A stretch of DNA of 36,677 nucleotides from an uncultured Myxococcales bacterium. Lineage in GTDB: Bacteria > Myxococcota_A > Polyangia > Polyangiales > Polyangiaceae. Every line of letters begins with the position of its first letter. The first letter of the stretch is position 1. Position numbers and translations under genes: made by a program. Positions 25,011-33,234 of the stretch are shown one piece after another. Below the pieces are notes generated by a model. That model made no database searches, was not told where the DNA came from, and worked only from the letters and a program-made list of their open reading frames with translations. The stretch is taken from positions 1 to 36,677 of the forward strand of contig CALFNG010000163.1 of NCBI GenBank assembly GCA_937902985.1. The letters are read 5' to 3'.

Positions 25011-25034
25011 CGGAAGGGACCATCTCGAGCAACT

Positions 25035-25050
25035 TGGCGCGCGAATCGCT
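25035..25050 (+). promoter_or_regulatory. Candidate sigma-54 promoter of FHA activator 2
   Basis: TGGCGCG-CGAA-TCGCT matches 10 of 12 consensus positions with GG (25036-25037) and GC (25048-25049) twelve bases apart. Transcription would begin near 25061, 36 nt before the ATG at 25097. It implies positive autoregulation by a sigma-54 activator. Confidence 0.55.
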
Positions 25051-25096
25051 TATGGCTCCAATTGCCCGCAGACCCGCGGTTGCCGAAAGCCTTCCG

Positions 25097-26548
25097 ATGC
25101 TACCGCGTGAAGACGATATCACCGGAACAGAGACCCACGCCCGCGTCGCGCTCGCTCGCCCCCACCTGGTGGCCATGTGGCCCGGCGGGTCGGCGGTCAA
25201 AGAGATGCCCGCGGCGGGAACCCTGTCGATCGGTCGGTCGCGAAAATGTGACCTGTGCATCGATCACCCGTCGGTTTCTCGTGAGCACGCGATCTTCTAC
25301 GGGAGTAACCCGGTGACGGTCGAAGACCTCGGGAGCACCAACGGCACGACAATCGCCGGCACGCGAATCCCGAACCGCACCCGCGCGGCCATCCAGCGAG
25401 GCCAGGTCGTCGCCATCGGCGCGGCCGTCATCGTGGTCCGCGCCGCCCTCGAAAACGACGCTCCGCCCGTTCCGCAACCGCGCGCGACATTGCGGGCGAA
25501 CCACCAGGCGCCGCCGGTCATCGTGGTCGATGACGGGATGCGCGAGCTCTATCGCGTGGTCGATCTGGTCGGGAAGGGTGACCTGTCGGTCATCCTCCTC
25601 GGCGAGACTGGGGCCGGGAAGGACGTCATCGCCGACGCGATCCATCGCAGGTCGACGCGCGGCTCGGCCGCGTACGTTCGAGTCAACTGTGCCGCCCTGC
25701 CAGACGCCCTGCTCGAGAGCGAGCTTTTCGGCTACGAGCGCGGCGCCTTCACCGGCGCGGTCCAGGCGAAGCCCGGGCTCCTCGAAGTGGCTGACGGCGG
25801 CACGCTCTTCCTCGACGAGATCGCCGAGCTACCCCTGGCGATGCAGGCCAAACTCCTGCGCGTCCTCGAGAGTCGCGAGGTTACGCGTGTCGGTGGCCTC
25901 AAGTCGCGCTCGATCGAGGTGCGCTTCGTCTGCGCCACCAACCGCGACCTCGTTGCACTCGTCCGGTCGGGCGCGTTCCGGCAGGATCTGTACTTCCGGC
26001 TCAACGGCATCAGCCTCGTCATCCCGCCGCTCCGGCAGCGACGCGCTGAGATCGCTCCCCTCGCGCAGGCCTTCGTGATCCAGGCATGCCGCGACGCCGC
26101 CCGGCCCGAGGTCCCCATCACGGCCGAGGCGATGCGCCAGCTCGAGGCTCACGATTGGCCCGGCAACGTGCGCGAGCTGAGGAACGTGATCGAGCGCGCC
26201 GTGACGCTCTGTACGGGCACGGCGATCGACATTCACCATCTGCCGCCACCGGAGCTCAACTTCGGGGTGACCGGGTCGTTCGAGACGGCGCAGCGTGCGA
26301 CCATGCCCTCGCCCAACAACGGCAGCCTGGGCGCCTTCGACGCGGCGCCGCTCGGGCTCCATGACGCCGCGCGACGCGCCGCGCAATCCATCGAGCGCAG
26401 ACGCATCGCCGAGGCCATGGACCGCTGCGGGGGCAACCAGACTCGTGCCGCTCAGTTGCTGCGTATCTCACGGCGCACGCTGGTCGCGAGGTTGACGGAC
26501 TACGGGTTCGCGCGCCCGTTGAAGAAGCGCGCCCCCGAAGCCGACTGA
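25097..26548 (+). CDS. FHA-domain sigma-54-dependent activator, paralogue 2
   Basis: A 483-residue enhancer-binding protein built like the one at 6638-8101. It has an FHA domain at ~43-90 (IGRSRKCDL, SVSREH, DLGSTNGT), an AAA+ domain with Walker A GETGAGKD (169-176), GAFTGA (216-221) and LFLDE, and a Fis-type helix-turn-helix (NQTRAAQLLRISRRTLVARL). The recognition region is identical to paralogue 1 apart from single changes, so both should bind the same DNA site. The ATG at 25097 (MLPREDD) was chosen because it aligns with the paralogue's start. A GTG at 25001 and an ATG at 25052 are in frame but lie before or within ten bases of the predicted transcription start. A candidate sigma-54 promoter precedes it. 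The stop is 12 bp from the convergent rmlD stop. Confidence 0.93.
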   Translation: MLPREDDITGTETHARVALARPHLVAMWPGGSAVKEMPAAGTLSIGRSRKCDLCIDHPSVSREHAIFYGSNPVTVEDLGSTNGTTIAGTRIPNRTRAAIQRGQVVAIGAAVIVVRAALENDAPPVPQPRATLRANHQAPPVIVVDDGMRELYRVVDLVGKGDLSVILLGETGAGKDVIADAIHRRSTRGSAAYVRVNCAALPDALLESELFGYERGAFTGAVQAKPGLLEVADGGTLFLDEIAELPLAMQAKLLRVLESREVTRVGGLKSRSIEVRFVCATNRDLVALVRSGAFRQDLYFRLNGISLVIPPLRQRRAEIAPLAQAFVIQACRDAARPEVPITAEAMRQLEAHDWPGNVRELRNVIERAVTLCTGTAIDIHHLPPPELNFGVTGSFETAQRATMPSPNNGSLGAFDAAPLGLHDAARRAAQSIERRRIAEAMDRCGGNQTRAAQLLRISRRTLVARLTDYGFARPLKKRAPEAD

Positions 26549-26560
26549 CCGATAGCGATG

Positions 26561-27439
26561 TCACTGGCGAAGAGCGCGCGCAAGCGCTGCTCTCCAGGGT
26601 GGAAGCGCGATCCCGAAGCGGTGCTGCAGCTTCTGGCAGTCGAGGGGCGCGAACGCCGGGCGGGGTGCCGGGAGCGGATAGTCGCTCGTCGGGACCGGAA
26701 CGACGTCTTTCACGCGATGCTCGCTCGCGCGCGGATCGCTCGCAATCGTCGCGGTGGCGAGGTCGAACCGGGTGGCCACCCCGCCGCCGGCCATGTGATA
26801 CACGCCGCGCGCGTCGTCGATGGCGCCGAAGGGATCGTTGCGAACCCCGTGAATGAGGAGCGCCGTCGCCATCGCGAGGTCTCCAGCGAAAGTGGGGCTC
26901 CCCGACTGGTCAGCCACGATGCGCAGCGACTCGCGCTCGCGCGCCAGGCGCAGGATCGACGCGACGAACGACCGTCGCCCGGGGCTGTAGACCCAGGCCG
27001 TTCGGAGCACGAGCGCAGGCGCGCCGGCGAGCGCCAGCGCCGTCTCGCCGGCGAGCTTCGACCGACCGTACGCGCCGAGGGGAGCCGTCGGGTCGTCTTC
27101 CCGATACGGTCGACTCGTCTTCCCGTCGAAGACGAAGTCGGTGGAGTAGTGCACGAGCCCAGCGCGAATGGCCCGGCACTCTTCGCCGAGCACCCCGACG
27201 ATGTCGCCGTTGATCCGCGTGGCCATCGCCTCCTCGCTCTCGGCGCGGTCCACGTCGGTGAACGCCGCCGCGTTGACGACCACGGCCGGCCGGGCTGCCC
27301 GGAGCGCACCGACCACGGCATCGGTGTCCGAGAGGTCGAGTGTCGATCGGTCGTAGGCCGTCACGCGTGCGAAGCACCCGAGCGCGCCGCCGAGGGCGAC
27401 GCCGACTTGCCCGGCGCTCCCTAGTAAGACAATCTCCAT
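26561..27439 (-). CDS. rmlD: dTDP-4-dehydrorhamnose reductase
   Basis: A 292-residue extended SDR that catalyses the last step of dTDP-L-rhamnose synthesis, reducing dTDP-4-keto-L-rhamnose with NAD(P)H. It has GSAGQVG (7-13) for the cofactor, NAAAFTDVDRAE, HYSTDFVFDG (98-106) with the conserved Ser/Thr, and YGRSKLAGE with Tyr124 and Lys128. The length is typical. The ATG at 27439 follows GAAGAG; the frame remains open 53 codons further upstream, but the Rossmann strand EIVLLGSAG begins exactly here. It is transcribed away from rmlB across a 103-bp divergent region. A weak 8/12 sigma-54-like match (27475-27490, minus strand) is noted but not claimed. Confidence 0.93.
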   Translation of the reverse strand: MEIVLLGSAGQVGVALGGALGCFARVTAYDRSTLDLSDTDAVVGALRAARPAVVVNAAAFTDVDRAESEEAMATRINGDIVGVLGEECRAIRAGLVHYSTDFVFDGKTSRPYREDDPTAPLGAYGRSKLAGETALALAGAPALVLRTAWVYSPGRRSFVASILRLARERESLRIVADQSGSPTFAGDLAMATALLIHGVRNDPFGAIDDARGVYHMAGGGVATRFDLATATIASDPRASEHRVKDVVPVPTSDYPLPAPRPAFAPLDCQKLQHRFGIALPPWRAALARALRQ

Positions 27440-27542
27440 CTCTTCGCTCTTTGGACCGTGGGTCTGGTCGACTACGCTTGCATCCTGCCATGAACCGACC
27501 GCGCATGATCCGCGAAGACGACCGAAGTGACCGGAGACTGCC

Positions 27543-28628
27543 ATGAGGATCCTCGTCACCGGGGGGGCCGGCTTCATCGGTTCGAACTTCCTCAACATGT
27601 TCGTCCCGCGCTACCCCGAGCACTCGTTCGTCTGCTTCGACAAGCTCACGTACGCCGGCAATCCGTTGAGCCTGACCGGCATCGACAGCGCCAAGAATTT
27701 CTCCCTGGAGGTAGCCGACATCGCCGACGGCGATGTCGTGAACCGCATCTTCGGCGACTTTCGGCCCGACCTGGTCGTGCACTTCGCGGCCGAGTCCCAC
27801 GTGGATCGCAGCATTCACGATCCGGGCGCGTTCGTGCGCACGAACGTGGTCGGGACCATGCAGCTGTTGAACGCCGCGCGGGCGCTGTGGAAGGACCCGA
27901 GCAGCTCGACCGCGCGCTTCCACCACGTGAGCACCGACGAGGTCTACGGTTCTCTTCGCGAAGAGGGGGCGTTCACGGAAGACAGCCGCTACGATCCGAG
28001 CAGCCCCTACGCCGCATCGAAGGCGTCGTCCGATCACCTCGTCCGCGCCTTTCACCGGACATACGGCCTCCCGATCACGATAACGAACTGCTCGAACAAC
28101 TACGGGCCGCGCCAGGCGCCCGAGAAGCTGATCCCGCTGACGATTCTGAACGCGCTCGAGGGGCGCGAGCTACCCGTCTACGGCTCCGGCGGCAACTGTC
28201 GCGACTGGCTCTACGTCGACGACCACTGCGAGGCCATCTGGAAAGTGATCGAGTGCGGGCAGGTCGGCCAGACGTACAACGTCGGCGGCAACGAGGAGCG
28301 CACCAACATCGACGTCGTGCGGGCTCTTTGCGAGCTCGTGGCACAGCAGACGGGCCGCTCCGCCGCAGACGTCCTCGGCCTGATTCGCTTCGTCGAAGAC
28401 CGGCCTGGCCACGACTGGCGCTACGCCGTCGATTCGTCGAAGTTGAAGCGCGAGCTCGGCTGGGAGCCCACACTCCGCTTCGCCGAGGGGCTCGCGAGGA
28501 CGCTTGCCTGGTACATCGCGAACCCTGCCTGGGTGAAGGCGGTACAAGCTGGCGAGCACCAGAAGTGGCTCGAGAAGAACTACGACCGCCGCTTGCGAAC
28601 CGCGAACGACGGAAGGACGAACTCATGA
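27543..28628 (+). CDS. rmlB: dTDP-glucose 4,6-dehydratase
   Basis: A 361-residue extended SDR that converts dTDP-D-glucose to dTDP-4-keto-6-deoxy-D-glucose, the second step of the rhamnose pathway. Signatures are the Rossmann loop [23 protein letters not shown], the active-site stretch [12 protein letters not shown] (Thr-Asp-Glu), [10 protein letters not shown] with the Tyr/Lys pair, and [10 protein letters not shown]. The length is standard. GGAG lies ahead of the ATG, and a weak sigma-70-like pair (TTGGAC at 27451, TACGCT at 27473, 16-bp spacer) is in the divergent region. Its TGA overlaps the rmlA start (ATGA), so rmlBAC is one operon. Confidence 0.95.
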   Translation: MRILVTGGAGFIGSNFLNMFVPRYPEHSFVCFDKLTYAGNPLSLTGIDSAKNFSLEVADIADGDVVNRIFGDFRPDLVVHFAAESHVDRSIHDPGAFVRTNVVGTMQLLNAARALWKDPSSSTARFHHVSTDEVYGSLREEGAFTEDSRYDPSSPYAASKASSDHLVRAFHRTYGLPITITNCSNNYGPRQAPEKLIPLTILNALEGRELPVYGSGGNCRDWLYVDDHCEAIWKVIECGQVGQTYNVGGNEERTNIDVVRALCELVAQQTGRSAADVLGLIRFVEDRPGHDWRYAVDSSKLKRELGWEPTLRFAEGLARTLAWYIANPAWVKAVQAGEHQKWLEKNYDRRLRTANDGRTNS

Positions 28629-29500
28629 ATCGCGGGATCATCCTCGCCGGCGGCACGGGGTCTCGCCTGCACCCCGCCACGCTGGTCGTGAGCAAACAGC
28701 TCATGCCGGTCTACGACAAGCCGATGGTCTACTACCCGTTGACCACGCTCATGCTCGCGGGCATCCGCGAGGTCCTGATGATCACGACGCCCGACGACGC
28801 CCCGCTCTTTCACCGGCTCCTGAAAGACGGTCACCAGTGGGGCATCCACATCCAGTACGCGATGCAGCCGCGCCCGAGCGGCATCGCTCAGGCCTTCATC
28901 ATCGGCCGCGACTTCGTGCGAAGCGACGGGGTCTCGCTGGTGCTGGGCGATAACATCTTCTACGGGCACGGGCTGCCTGAGCTCTTGCAGCGCGCCGCGG
29001 CGCAGACGTCGGGGGCGACGCTCTTCGCCTACCGCGTCCGCGATCCCGAGGCGTACGGCGTCGTCGAACTCGACGGCGATCGCGCGGTCTCGATCGAAGA
29101 GAAGCCGAAGAACCCCAAATCGAATTACGCGCTGACTGGCCTCTACTTCTACGACTCTCAGGTGGTCGACATCGCGGCGTCGCTCAAGCCGAGCGCGCGC
29201 GGCGAACTCGAGATCACCGACGTCAGCCGCGCCTACATGGAGCGCCAGCAGCTGCGCGTCGAAAAGCTCGGGCGCGGCGTCGCCTGGCTCGATACCGGCA
29301 CGCACGACTCCCTGCTCCAGGCATCGGACTTCATCAGCGCGATCGAGCAACGGCAGGGCCTCAAGGTCGCGTGCCCTGAAGAGGTTGCGTATTCGCTCGG
29401 GCTCATCGACGCCGAGCAACTGCTCCGTCTCGCGGAGCCGCTCCGCAAGAGCGGTTACGGCGAGTACCTCGTCAACCTCGTCGAGGGAAAGCGCGCGTGA
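28625..29500 (+). CDS. rmlA: Glucose-1-phosphate thymidylyltransferase
   Basis: A 291-residue nucleotidyltransferase that makes dTDP-D-glucose from glucose-1-phosphate and dTTP, the first step of the rhamnose pathway. The N-terminus [20 protein letters not shown] carries the nucleotide-binding GGTGSRL motif, followed by [26 protein letters not shown] holds the metal-binding Asp; [14 protein letters not shown] and [13 protein letters not shown] are further family marks. The length is typical of RmlA. It overlaps rmlB by ATGA and rmlC by GTGA, so expression is tightly coupled. RmlA is usually feedback-inhibited by dTDP-rhamnose, which is family knowledge and not visible here. Confidence 0.95.
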   Translation: MNRGIILAGGTGSRLHPATLVVSKQLMPVYDKPMVYYPLTTLMLAGIREVLMITTPDDAPLFHRLLKDGHQWGIHIQYAMQPRPSGIAQAFIIGRDFVRSDGVSLVLGDNIFYGHGLPELLQRAAAQTSGATLFAYRVRDPEAYGVVELDGDRAVSIEEKPKNPKSNYALTGLYFYDSQVVDIAASLKPSARGELEITDVSRAYMERQQLRVEKLGRGVAWLDTGTHDSLLQASDFISAIEQRQGLKVACPEEVAYSLGLIDAEQLLRLAEPLRKSGYGEYLVNLVEGKRA

Positions 29501-30048
29501 ACGTCACGCCCACGGAGTTGCCCGGCGTCCTCGTCATCGAACCGCGCGTCTTCGGAGAGGCGCGCGGCTGGTTCAAGGAGACCTGGAACGCGGCGCGCTA
29601 CGCCCCGCACGGGATTCCGACCACGTTCGTACAAGACAACGTTTCGTACTCGATCCCGGGCGTTCTACGCGGCCTCCACTACCAGCTACCCAACGCGCAA
29701 GGGAAGCTCGTGAGCGTCCTCGAAGGAGAGATCTACGACGTGGCGGTCGACATCCGGCGCGGATCGCCGACGTTCGGTCGAGCGGTCGGCGTGATCCTTT
29801 CGAGCGACAATCACCGCCAGCTCTGGGTGCCGGAGGGTTTCGCCCACGGTTTCTACGTCAAGAAGCCGGCCCTCGTGGGCTACAAGGTCACCGCGCTGTA
29901 CGACCCCAAGGCGGAGCGCGCCATTCTCTGGAGCGACGCCGACCTGGCCATCGAGTGGCCGGGCCACGAGCCGGTGCTCTCGGACAAAGACGCCCGCGCA
30001 CCGCGGCTGAAAGACATACCGGTCGATCTGCTTCCGCGAAGCTCGTAG
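29497..30048 (+). CDS. rmlC: dTDP-4-dehydrorhamnose 3,5-epimerase
   Basis: A 183-residue cupin epimerase that converts dTDP-4-keto-6-deoxyglucose to dTDP-4-keto-L-rhamnose. Family marks are [37 protein letters not shown] with the catalytic His, [18 protein letters not shown], and [12 protein letters not shown]. The length is standard. The start is a GTG that overlaps the rmlA stop (GTGA). With rmlA, rmlB and rmlD it completes dTDP-L-rhamnose synthesis; such sets also serve O-antigen and exopolysaccharide, so use in the lipid pathway is not exclusive. No obvious terminator follows. Confidence 0.94.
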   Translation: MNVTPTELPGVLVIEPRVFGEARGWFKETWNAARYAPHGIPTTFVQDNVSYSIPGVLRGLHYQLPNAQGKLVSVLEGEIYDVAVDIRRGSPTFGRAVGVILSSDNHRQLWVPEGFAHGFYVKKPALVGYKVTALYDPKAERAILWSDADLAIEWPGHEPVLSDKDARAPRLKDIPVDLLPRSS

Positions 30049-30063
30049 TCGTACCGGCAGACT

Positions 30064-30089
30064 ATTGAACCTTTGGCCATTGAACCTTT
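30064..30089. repeat. Two direct copies of ATTGAACCTTT
   Basis: ATTGAACCTTT occurs at 30064-30074 and again at 30079-30089, a 15-bp period with GGCC between. It is unusually AT-rich for this DNA and lies ~170 bp upstream of the lipoprotein at 30260, so a direct-repeat operator is possible. Confidence 0.5.
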
Positions 30090-30228
30090 CCAGCCACAGC
30101 TCAATATCAACCGCCGTGAGCGCCGAGGGTACGAATCTGAGCGTCTGGACTACTTGTTCGGGTATACCGACCGGGTAAGAGAAATGCGGGCATCTGCTTG
30201 CGCAGCGGGCGCTAGAGCCCTGCAGAGC

Positions 30229-30254
30229 TATAAAATTGTATGTCTACAAGGAGG
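30229..30254 (+). promoter_or_regulatory. AT-rich -10-like box and strong Shine-Dalgarno
   Basis: TATAAA (30229-30234) resembles a -10 box, but no matching -35 is seen at proper spacing. AAGGAGG (30248-30254), five bases before ATG 30260, is a near-perfect ribosome site and decides the start against an upstream TTG at 30236. Confidence 0.45.
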
Positions 30255-30259
30255 TCGCG

Positions 30260-31870
30260 ATGGCGCGCATAGCAAGGCCCTTCGTCGCGATTGTCATGCT
30301 CGCGGCAACCGTTTTTCTCTGGATGTCGGGCGGATGCGGTGGCAACAAGGACAAGGGAACGCTCGGCGTCGATCAAAACTCCGCCGACGACGCGGCCACG
30401 TTGGACCCTGACGCGAATGTTGGCAGCTCGGGCGGTGCAAGTGGCGGCGTGGGCTTCGGCGGCAGCAGCGGCTTCCAGGGCGGCGGCGACAGTGGAAACG
30501 CCCCCGACTGTCCGGCTGGCGCTCCGCTCAGCTGCTACGTCAACACGATGTGCGCGGGCGGCGCTCAGACAACGCTGACCGGCAAGGTCTACGATCCGGC
30601 CGGGAAGAACCCGATCGAGAACGTCGTTGTCTTCATTCCCAACGACCCGAAGACGCTGCCGGTCATCAAGTCGGGCACGAACACTTGCAGCACGTGCGAC
30701 ACCCCTGTGGGCGACTACGCGACCGCCGCGCTGACCGACAACACCGGAACGTTCACGCTCAAGGGCGTGCCGACCGGCAAGAACCTCCCGATCGTCATCC
30801 AGATCGGCAAGTGGCGGCGGTTGATGACGGTAGCGAGCACGACCGATTGCAAGACGGTGACGGTGCCGGCCAGCGGGCCGGGTCAGCTCCGCCTTCCGAA
30901 GAATCAACAAGAGGGCGACCTTCCCCAGATGGCGCTGCTCACGGGCGGCCTCGACGATCTCGGCTGCTTCTTGACGAAGGTCGGGTTGGACCCAAAGGAG
31001 TACTCGGCGCCGCACGGCGGCGGAAAGCTCGACGTCTACCAGGGGCTCGGGATCGCAGGCGGCGGCATCTTTGGCGTCGGGGCGGCTCCAGCCCTTTCGA
31101 CGGGCACCGCCGGCAACTGCACGAACACGAGTTGCCCGCTCTGGTCGAACAAGGCGAGCCTCGAGTCGTATGACATCGTGTTCCTCGCCTGCGAGGGCGA
31201 TACGATGGATCCCGACGAGAACGTAGACGGCGGCGGCGGCGGCTACGGCGGCGGGAGCGCCAACGTCACCAAGGCGGGCAAGCAGGCGATGCACGACTGG
31301 CTCGACGAAGGCGGAAAGGTCTTCGCCACTCACTTCCACTACACCTGGTTCAAGAACGGGCCGCCCGACTTCCAGTCGGTCGCAACGTGGCTCGGCTCTT
31401 CGGTCGGCAGCGGCACCTGCACGAACTGCACGATCGACACGACGCTCCAGTCCGGAAAAGATTTCCAGGCCTGGTTGATGAGCGTCGGTGCGCTGACTGG
31501 AAGCGGGATCACGTTGACGGGGGTTGCTGACAGCGTGTCGGCCGTGAACCCGGCGACGACGTCTCGCTGGATCTACGGGAACAGCGGTATTACCACCGGT
31601 GCGATGGACACGAAGTACCTGTCTTTCGAGACCCCCATCGGCGGCGTTCCCATCGACGGCGGCGAAGTCGTGGGCAAGCAATACTGCGGCAAGGCGGTCT
31701 TCACGGACCTGCACGCTGGCGGCGCACCCTCGGGCAACATCCCCGGCAAGTGCATGGCGGCCGATCTCACCGCTCAGGAGAAGGCGCTCGAATTCCTGAT
31801 TTTCAATCTGGCGTCGTGCGTGAGCGACGAGTCGAAGCCCATGGTGATTCCGCCGCCGCCCCCGAAGTAA
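30260..31870 (+). CDS. Exported lipoprotein with carboxypeptidase-regulatory-like domain
   Basis: A 536-residue secreted protein, probably lipid-anchored: basic start (MARIARPF), hydrophobic core, then WMSGGC (Cys26; the lipobox is imperfect). Residues ~27-80 are a Gly/Ser-rich tether. Residues ~104-200 look like a carboxypeptidase-regulatory/beta-sandwich fold (LTGKVYDPAGKNPIENVVVF, DNTGTFTLKGVPTGKNLPI). The rest is a Cys-rich globular part with LLTGGLDDLGCFL, SYDIVFLACEGD, MHDWLDEGGKVFATHFHYTW and a poly-Gly stretch; I do not recognise a defined enzyme. The C-terminus is a proline run (IPPPPPK). Proteins of this build are common in myxobacteria as surface lipoproteins. The function is unknown. 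Confidence 0.78.
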   Translation: MARIARPFVAIVMLAATVFLWMSGGCGGNKDKGTLGVDQNSADDAATLDPDANVGSSGGASGGVGFGGSSGFQGGGDSGNAPDCPAGAPLSCYVNTMCAGGAQTTLTGKVYDPAGKNPIENVVVFIPNDPKTLPVIKSGTNTCSTCDTPVGDYATAALTDNTGTFTLKGVPTGKNLPIVIQIGKWRRLMTVASTTDCKTVTVPASGPGQLRLPKNQQEGDLPQMALLTGGLDDLGCFLTKVGLDPKEYSAPHGGGKLDVYQGLGIAGGGIFGVGAAPALSTGTAGNCTNTSCPLWSNKASLESYDIVFLACEGDTMDPDENVDGGGGGYGGGSANVTKAGKQAMHDWLDEGGKVFATHFHYTWFKNGPPDFQSVATWLGSSVGSGTCTNCTIDTTLQSGKDFQAWLMSVGALTGSGITLTGVADSVSAVNPATTSRWIYGNSGITTGAMDTKYLSFETPIGGVPIDGGEVVGKQYCGKAVFTDLHAGGAPSGNIPGKCMAADLTAQEKALEFLIFNLASCVSDESKPMVIPPPPPK

Positions 31871-32141
31871 GCGCCGAGAGCGTCGCGACAGATAGCGCGG
31901 CCCTGTGGGTCGCGCGCATCCCTGCACCGCGCGTGTAATTCTTCGTGCGCAGGCGTCGGGCGCTCGCCGGAGGTAGCACGTTTTTGCGCACTATATTGCG
32001 CAGGTCGCGCCCATCCTTTCGCAGTTTGGGCGCGCAGGCGCGCTGTGCCTGCGGGCCTCGAGCGCCAAAATCGCGTAGTATCCTGAGAGCTCGCGCACCG
32101 CGGGGAAATGGTCCACGCCGTGCAAAGCTCGCAGGTCAGGC

Positions 32142-33164
32142 ATGGCGACAGCTTCCTTCGTTTCGGTCCGCGAGAAGCGCATCTCCGTTCGGCTGATGTG
32201 GCCGTTCCTCCGGATCAGCGACGAGAGCCCGAGCCCCTTTGCCACCGGCTTCCTCCAGCAAGCGGGGATCACGGCGGTCGAGCTGGCCCGGCCCGAGACG
32301 CGCATCCCGCACCGATTGGTGATGGCGGTGCTCGAGGGCATGGTCGCGCGCACGGGTGACGAGACCATTGGTCTTCGCGCCGGTGCGAGCGTAGAGCCCG
32401 GCGACCTCGACACCATCGAGTACGCCGCGCGAAGCTGCTCCACGTTCCGCGAAGGGATCGAATGCGCCGCCCGCTACATACACCTCGTGCATGAAGCGGC
32501 GGAAGCATCGCTCATCGACTACGGGCCGCACGTTCTCTGGCGCACGCGCGTCACCGACGGCGTCCCCCAACCGCGGGCCGCCAACGACTTCGTCATCGTG
32601 AGCGCCGCGCGGTTTTCGCTTCGTTGCGTCGACGACGTACGTCCCGCGCGCGAGATCCACTTCATGCACTCGGCTCCCTCCGATCTCGGCTCGTATGCGG
32701 CTTTCGCGGCGTCAGCGCTCAAGTTCGACATGCCGCACAACGGCTTCGTCCTCGACCGGGAGCAGCTCGATCGACCGATGCGCGGCGGGAACGCGCGCAT
32801 GCACGCGGCCTTCGAGACCTACGCGCGCGAGCTCTCGGAGCGGGCGGCCCTCGGCATTCGCAGCCGCGCTCGCGAGGCCATCACGCTGCGGCTCGGCACG
32901 GGCGAGATGTGCATGGAGGCCGTCGCCGCGGCGCTCGCGATGAGCGTGCCCACGCTGCGCCGCCGTCTCGAAGACGAAGGCACCACCTTCACTGATCTGG
33001 TCGACGACGTCCGACGCGATCTCGCCGAGCGCTATCTGCGTGAGCCGCAACGGAGTATCAGCCAGATCGCGATCCTCCTCGGGTTCGCCCACGCGCCCGC
33101 GTTTCACAAGGCCTTCCGGCGATGGAAGGGAGTCACGCCCTCCGAACATCGCGGCCGGATCTGA
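32142..33164 (+). CDS. AraC-family regulator with Arabinose_bd-type N-terminal domain
   Basis: A 340-residue transcription factor. The N-terminal ~200 residues match the OruR/ArgR-like sensor type (GFLQQAGITAVELARPETRIPHRLV; GDLDTIEYAARSCSTFREGI). The C-terminal ~100 residues are the double helix-turn-helix of AraC proteins: MCMEAVAAALAMSVPTLRRR, then ISQIAILLGFAHAPAFHKAF and RWKGVTPSEHR. The start ATG has AGGTCAGG upstream. It stands alone between a lipoprotein and a convergent kinase, so its targets are not evident. The upstream region has repeated TGCGCA words (near 31944, 31983 and 31994) and an AT-rich ACTATATT, perhaps its promoter. The ligand is unknown; members often sense amino acids or fatty acids. 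Confidence 0.9.
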   Translation: MATASFVSVREKRISVRLMWPFLRISDESPSPFATGFLQQAGITAVELARPETRIPHRLVMAVLEGMVARTGDETIGLRAGASVEPGDLDTIEYAARSCSTFREGIECAARYIHLVHEAAEASLIDYGPHVLWRTRVTDGVPQPRAANDFVIVSAARFSLRCVDDVRPAREIHFMHSAPSDLGSYAAFAASALKFDMPHNGFVLDREQLDRPMRGGNARMHAAFETYARELSERAALGIRSRAREAITLRLGTGEMCMEAVAAALAMSVPTLRRRLEDEGTTFTDLVDDVRRDLAERYLREPQRSISQIAILLGFAHAPAFHKAFRRWKGVTPSEHRGRI

Positions 33165-33234
33165 GATCGCGACTTACCAACGTCTCGAGAGCCGTCCGAG
33201 AAGAGAACGGCGAGTCCTTCCGCTCCGCTGCACG

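Noticed and set aside
25001-25096. Upstream GTG 25001 or ATG 25052 as start of activator 2
   Set aside because: The added residues do not match paralogue 1, whose start aligns with ATG 25097, and the candidate promoter at 25035-25050 places the transcript start near 25061.
27475-27490. Sigma-54-like site for rmlD on the minus strand
   Set aside because: The -24 part fits (TGGCAGG) but the -12 part is poor (AAGCG); 8 of 12 overall is within chance.
30163-30179. TACC-N5-GGTA as a third TetR operator
   Set aside because: Only the 4-bp half-sites match and the spacer differs; a few such matches are expected by chance in this window.
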